From: Terriglobales bacterium
GTDB lineage: Bacteria; Acidobacteriota; Terriglobia; Terriglobales; Gp1-AA117
DNA length: 11,398 nt
Direction of reading: 5' to 3'
Assembly (NCBI GenBank): GCA_030150795.1
Contig: JASLFF010000554.1
Coordinates: 1 to 11,398 of the forward strand
Shown here: positions 7,492-11,398 of the stretch, piece after piece
Position numbering within the stretch: position 1 is the stretch's first letter
Layout of the letters: every line of letters starts with the position of its first letter
Made by a program: the position numbers and the translations under genes
Notes under the pieces: generated by a model
Told to the model about the DNA's origin: nothing
Databases searched by the model: none
Seen by the model: the letters and a program-made list of their open reading frames with translations, nothing else

Positions 7492-10400
7492 CTGCCCTCG
7501 GAAATCAAATGCTGAAAGCTTCCAATTGCTCTTACAGGCCTGTCCCACGGACGAATGTCTGTGTACACTCGCTCGTTGATCTCGCGGAATTAAGGGCCAC
7601 GAATGATGCGGGCGGAGCTGCCTGGACCTTTCTTGCGGACGGTGAGAGCGCAAAAAGAGCAATCGGCTATAAAGATTTAGATGGCCAGGCCAGAGCCATT
7701 GCTGCGCGCATGCTGGAACTGGCGCAGCCGGAAGACAGGGCTTTGTTGCTCTATGCTCCGGGTGTGGAGTTCTTGCCGGCTTTCTTTGGGTGCTTGTATG
7801 CCAGGATCATTGCTGTTCCCGCGTATCCACCTCACCGTAATCGTAATTTGCTTCGGCTGCTGGCCATTATTCGCGACGCGCAGCCCAAATTAATCCTCAC
7901 CACATCTGATCTGGTGGCAAAGATACGTGCTGCAATGGCTGAATCCGATGAGTTCAGAGGAATACAGCTGGTGGCAACCGATGAAGTTTCCCTGGGACAC
8001 GCTCATGAGTACAAGCGTCCGGTTGTGGAGCGCGACACGGTCGCGTTTTTACAATACACGTCCGGTTCCACGAAAAACCCCAAAGGCGTAATGCTTACGC
8101 ATGAGAACCTGCTGCACAATGCCGCGGCGGTCTACCATGCGGTGGAACAAAGGCCCAGCGATTCATATGTTTCATGGCTTCCTGTGTTCCATGACATGGG
8201 ATTCATGGCCGGTATTCTTCAGCCGCTCTATGCCGGCTCGCCGTGCATACAAATGTCTCCGGCGGCGTTTCTTGAAAATCCCGCACGTTGGCTGAAAACC
8301 ATTTCCCGGAACAAAGCCACAACCAGCGGCGGTCCTAATTTCGCGTATGACCTGTGCGTGAACAAGATTCCTGAAGAAGCACGGACGCAGCTTGATCTGA
8401 GTTCCTGGTCGGTGGCGTTCAATGGAGCGGAGCCGATCCGTGCTGAAACCATGCAGCGTTTCACAGCCGCATTTGCTCCATATGGCTTCCGGGAAAACGT
8501 GTTTTACCCCTGCTATGGATTGGCGGAAGCTACTCTGATGGTTTCAGGCGGCCATAGAATGGCAAACCCTGTGGTGCGTCGCTATGAGAAAAAATCTCTC
8601 GAAAACCATCAAGTCAATCTTGCCCGGGAGGGATCGTCTTCCAATGCCTTGGTGGGCTGTGGAAGCAGTCTTCCTGACCAGGAGATTGCCATTGTTGATC
8701 CCCTGCAACTAAGTCTCACAAATGACATTGGCGAGATTTGGGTGAAAGGCCCAGGTGTGGCAAAGGGCTATTGGAATTCTCCTGAAGAAACGGCTCATAC
8801 ATTTCATGCTTTTATTGAGAGAAGCGGTGATGGCCCATTCCTCCGCACGGGCGACCTGGGGTTCATTCACAATGGCGAACTTTTTATTACCGGGCGGCTC
8901 AAGGATCTGCTGATTATCCGTGGCCAGAACCATTATCCGCACGACATTGAACTCACTGTGGAACAGTGCGATGCAATTCTGCATCCGGGCTGTGGCGCGG
9001 CTTTCTCGGTAGATTTCAATGGTGAAGAGCGGCTGGTGATAGTGCAGGAAGCCGCGAACCGTAAAGAACACGACTTAGCCAAGACTATCCAACTCATCCG
9101 TCAAAAAATTGCTGAAGTCCATGAGCTTACGCCATGCGCAGTGGTGCTGGTTCGTACAAGTACCATTCCTAAAACTTCCAGCGGCAAAATCCAACGCCAC
9201 GCTTGCAAGGCAGCCTTTCTAAACAACAGTCTTAAGGTGATAAAGAAGTGGCGCGAAGGAGAAACGGAAGAGCAGGTTTCGCCGCAGGCGCCTCTGGAAA
9301 GCAGGGCAGCTCAGTTCATCGCAGAACTCGCGCGTAAGCTCGGGGCTGATCCGGCCAAAATAGATGTTAGTCATCCTCTTACTGCCTACGGCCTAGATTC
9401 ACTTACGGCGGTTGAGCTGGCGCATAGTCTCCAGGCAGAGTTTGGCATCGAAGTAAAATGGGCAGACTTGTTCGAAGGAATGACCATCGTAGATATTTTG
9501 AACAAGGCTGAGCCTGCGTTGAGACCGGCGGTTACCGATAAGCAAGAAATATATCCACTCTCGCACGGTCAAAGGGCGCTTTGGTTCATTCATCAGGTGG
9601 CGCCACGCAGCGCCGCTTATAACATCTCTAAAGCACTCAGGATCACTTCCGTGGTCAATGTGCCTGCTCTGCGGGATTGTTTCCAGACACTTGTCGATCG
9701 CCACCCCTGCCTGCGGACAACTTTCTCCAGCGTCGGGAACCAGCCGATCCAGCAGGTAGAGCAGGGAAGCAAAGCTTTTTTTCAGCATGTCGATGCGAGT
9801 AAGTGGAATGAGTCAGGCTTGGCAGAGGTACTGCTTCAGGAAAGCCACAGGGCGTTTGATCTCTCCCGCGGGCCAGTATTTCGAGTGCATCTTTTCAGCC
9901 GGTCGGAAAATGAGCATGTCCTGCACATTGCTGTGCATCACATTGTGGCGGATTTTTGGTCGCTCATGGTGTTGCTTGAGGAAGTCGGAAGATTGTATGA
10001 GGCGTACTGCCAGAAAACTCAAGCACAGCTTCAACCGGTTAATTTCAGTTATGCGGACTGGATTGCATGGCATCATCAACAGCTGGCAGGCAGTGAAGGC
10101 GAGAGGCTGCGGTCATATTGGATGCGGGAGCTTTCCGGTGAAATCCCTCCGCTCAACTTGCCCGCCGACCATCGCCGGCCCCGAGTGCAGACCTTTTCCG
10201 GCTCGTTAGTGCCGTTCACGATTGGCAAGAGGCTGACCCAGCAATTGAAGGAGATTGGCGCGCGACAGCAAACCACACTGTTCATGACGTTGCTGGCGGG
10301 CTTTCAAGTTCTGCTGCACCGCCTCACCGGTCAAAAGCAAATCGTGGTGGGCTCTCCAACCACGGGCAGGCCCCGCGTAGAATTCGCGAATGTCGTCGGC

Positions 10401-11398
10401 TATTTCGTGAACCCACTCCCACTGCGCGCTGATTTTTCTGAGGGGCTGACATTTAGTCAGTTCATGGCGCAGCTCCGAAAAACAGTAATGGGCGGTTTTG
10501 CCCATGAGCTTTATCCATTCCCTCTAACGGTGGAGGCGCTCGGGATCCCGCGCGACTTCAGCACCTCGCCAGTCTTCCAAACCATGTTTGTCTTCCAGAA
10601 GACTTACGGAAATCATTCGGCCGACTTTGTGCGTCTTGCCCTGGCAGAACCAGGAGCACAAATGAAGCTGGGCGAGCTTCAATTTGAATCACTTGCTCTG
10701 GATGAACAAGCATCGCAATTTGATCTTACGTTGACCATGGGCGAGAGCGAAGAGGGGCTGTCCGGAAGCTGGCAGTACAATAGCGATCTTTTTGAACGCG
10801 CTACAGTCGAGCGCTGGATTGAGTGTTTCCGCGTATTGCTTGAGGCCATTGTCGCGTCGCCGGAAAGCCTCGTGAGTACGCTGCCAATTGTGCCTGAACA
10901 GGAACTCCGCGAATTGCTGACGGGATTCGGCCAGACCACATTGAACTATGATCGCGGGGAATGCCTGCATCAGCGTATTGAGCGGCAGGTTGCACTCACT
11001 CCGGAGAAAACAGCAATTGTCTGGAATCAAACCGAAACCAGCTACAGCGATTTGGATGCGCAGGCCAACAACGTAGCAGGTTATCTCCGCAGCCTGGGCC
11101 TAAACCCTGGAGATATTGCAGGCATATGCATGAGACGGTCACCAGCAATGGTGGCTGCAATGCTGGGTATATGGAAAGCTGGCGCTGCCTATGTGCCGCT
11201 TGATCCTCAATATCCTGAAGAGCGGTTGAATCTGATGCTGGCCGACTCCGCCGCAAAAGTCGTGATCACAGAAGAGGGTTTGCGTTCGAAAGTTAATGCC
11301 TCGGCGGCCACCATCGTCTGTATAGACAAGGATTGGGACCGGTTTGCCCAGATGAAATCCGGTCGGATCAACGTGGAGGTAAGCAGTGAGCAGATGGC
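7488..11398 (+). CDS. FAAL-initiated NRPS, 3'-partial: FAAL-ACP-C-A(partial)
   Basis: The frame stays open from GTG 7488 to the window end (1303 codons), so this is the 5' part of a lipopeptide NRPS. Residues 1 to about 590 are a fatty acyl-AMP ligase (FAAL), which activates a free fatty acid and passes it to a carrier without CoA. Evidence: QYTSGSTKNPKG (189-200), SWLPVFHDMG (229-238), SGGPNFAYDL (280-289), FNGAEPIRAET, YGLAEATL, RTGDLG (453-458) and the C-terminal lysine 567 in SSGK. An acyl carrier domain (about 600-680) has GLDSL with pantetheine Ser638. A condensation domain (about 689-1125) has HHIVADFW with His817, His818 and Asp822; Phe replaces the usual Gly after Asp. An adenylation domain begins near 1145 (LHQRIERQV, KAGAAYVPLDP) but ends before its specificity pocket, so the amino acid is unknown. 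The first condensation would join the fatty acid to that amino acid. Start GTG overlaps the upstream TGA (GTGA). Confidence 0.95.
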   Translation, partial: MTALGNQMLKASNCSYRPVPRTNVCVHSLVDLAELRATNDAGGAAWTFLADGESAKRAIGYKDLDGQARAIAARMLELAQPEDRALLLYAPGVEFLPAFFGCLYARIIAVPAYPPHRNRNLLRLLAIIRDAQPKLILTTSDLVAKIRAAMAESDEFRGIQLVATDEVSLGHAHEYKRPVVERDTVAFLQYTSGSTKNPKGVMLTHENLLHNAAAVYHAVEQRPSDSYVSWLPVFHDMGFMAGILQPLYAGSPCIQMSPAAFLENPARWLKTISRNKATTSGGPNFAYDLCVNKIPEEARTQLDLSSWSVAFNGAEPIRAETMQRFTAAFAPYGFRENVFYPCYGLAEATLMVSGGHRMANPVVRRYEKKSLENHQVNLAREGSSSNALVGCGSSLPDQEIAIVDPLQLSLTNDIGEIWVKGPGVAKGYWNSPEETAHTFHAFIERSGDGPFLRTGDLGFIHNGELFITGRLKDLLIIRGQNHYPHDIELTVEQCDAILHPGCGAAFSVDFNGEERLVIVQEAANRKEHDLAKTIQLIRQKIAEVHELTPCAVVLVRTSTIPKTSSGKIQRHACKAAFLNNSLKVIKKWREGETEEQVSPQAPLESRAAQFIAELARKLGADPAKIDVSHPLTAYGLDSLTAVELAHSLQAEFGIEVKWADLFEGMTIVDILNKAEPALRPAVTDKQEIYPLSHGQRALWFIHQVAPRSAAYNISKALRITSVVNVPALRDCFQTLVDRHPCLRTTFSSVGNQPIQQVEQGSKAFFQHVDASKWNESGLAEVLLQESHRAFDLSRGPVFRVHLFSRSENEHVLHIAVHHIVADFWSLMVLLEEVGRLYEAYCQKTQAQLQPVNFSYADWIAWHHQQLAGSEGERLRSYWMRELSGEIPPLNLPADHRRPRVQTFSGSLVPFTIGKRLTQQLKEIGARQQTTLFMTLLAGFQVLLHRLTGQKQIVVGSPTTGRPRVEFANVVGYFVNPLPLRADFSEGLTFSQFMAQLRKTVMGGFAHELYPFPLTVEALGIPRDFSTSPVFQTMFVFQKTYGNHSADFVRLALAEPGAQMKLGELQFESLALDEQASQFDLTLTMGESEEGLSGSWQYNSDLFERATVERWIECFRVLLEAIVASPESLVSTLPIVPEQELRELLTGFGQTTLNYDRGECLHQRIERQVALTPEKTAIVWNQTETSYSDLDAQANNVAGYLRSLGLNPGDIAGICMRRSPAMVAAMLGIWKAGAAYVPLDPQYPEERLNLMLADSAAKVVITEEGLRSKVNASAATIVCIDKDWDRFAQMKSGRINVEVSSEQM

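Noticed and set aside
8058..8090. Lysine in place of the glycine in the FAAL core motif (GSTKNPKG)
   Set aside because: This position varies among FAALs, and the other motifs are intact, so it does not suggest loss of function.

Overview
The window lies inside a secondary-metabolite gene cluster of the nonribosomal peptide synthetase (NRPS) type. All five genes are on the + strand and tightly packed: two NRPS genes, each cut by a window edge, flank a compact cassette of three small genes. G+C looks slightly above 50% by eye. Fatty acyl-AMP ligase-initiated lipopeptide lines of this kind occur in soil and aquatic Gram-negative bacteria such as Acidobacteriota, Myxococcota, Cyanobacteria and Proteobacteria. 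I cannot place the organism more precisely from this sequence.

Layout: (1) 1-4395, the 3' part of an NRPS with order C* (condensation-like, catalytic motif lost) - A (specificity-code residues DLTKLGHVGK, read as aspartate) - PCP - terminal C (intact HHxxxDG), with no thioesterase. (2) 4429-5460, a tryptophanyl-tRNA synthetase homologue whose HIGH and KMSKS signatures are both altered. (3) 5472-6812, a long, divergent relative of heme-dependent tryptophan 2,3-dioxygenase (TDO). (4) 6805-7491, a free-standing B3/B4 domain protein, the fold that edits mischarged tRNA in phenylalanyl-tRNA synthetase beta. (5) 7488-11398, the 5' part of an NRPS that starts with a fatty acyl-AMP ligase, then ACP - C - the beginning of an A domain, cut by the window end.

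The stops and starts of the last three junctions touch or overlap (11-nt gap, 8-nt overlap, 4-nt overlap). The first gap is only 33 nt and shows no terminator, so the whole window reads as one transcription unit. A plausible reading is a lipopeptide assembly line: the downstream gene loads a fatty acid, and the upstream gene adds aspartate and ends with a C domain that may join or release the chain. The central trio (TrpRS-like, TDO-like, B3/B4) is the unusual part. It suggests a dedicated tryptophan-derived building block, a tRNA-linked step or a tryptophan-related self-protection device. Which of these is true cannot be decided from sequence alone.

I saw no tRNA, rRNA, CRISPR array, insertion sequence, long repeat or convincing promoter in the window.
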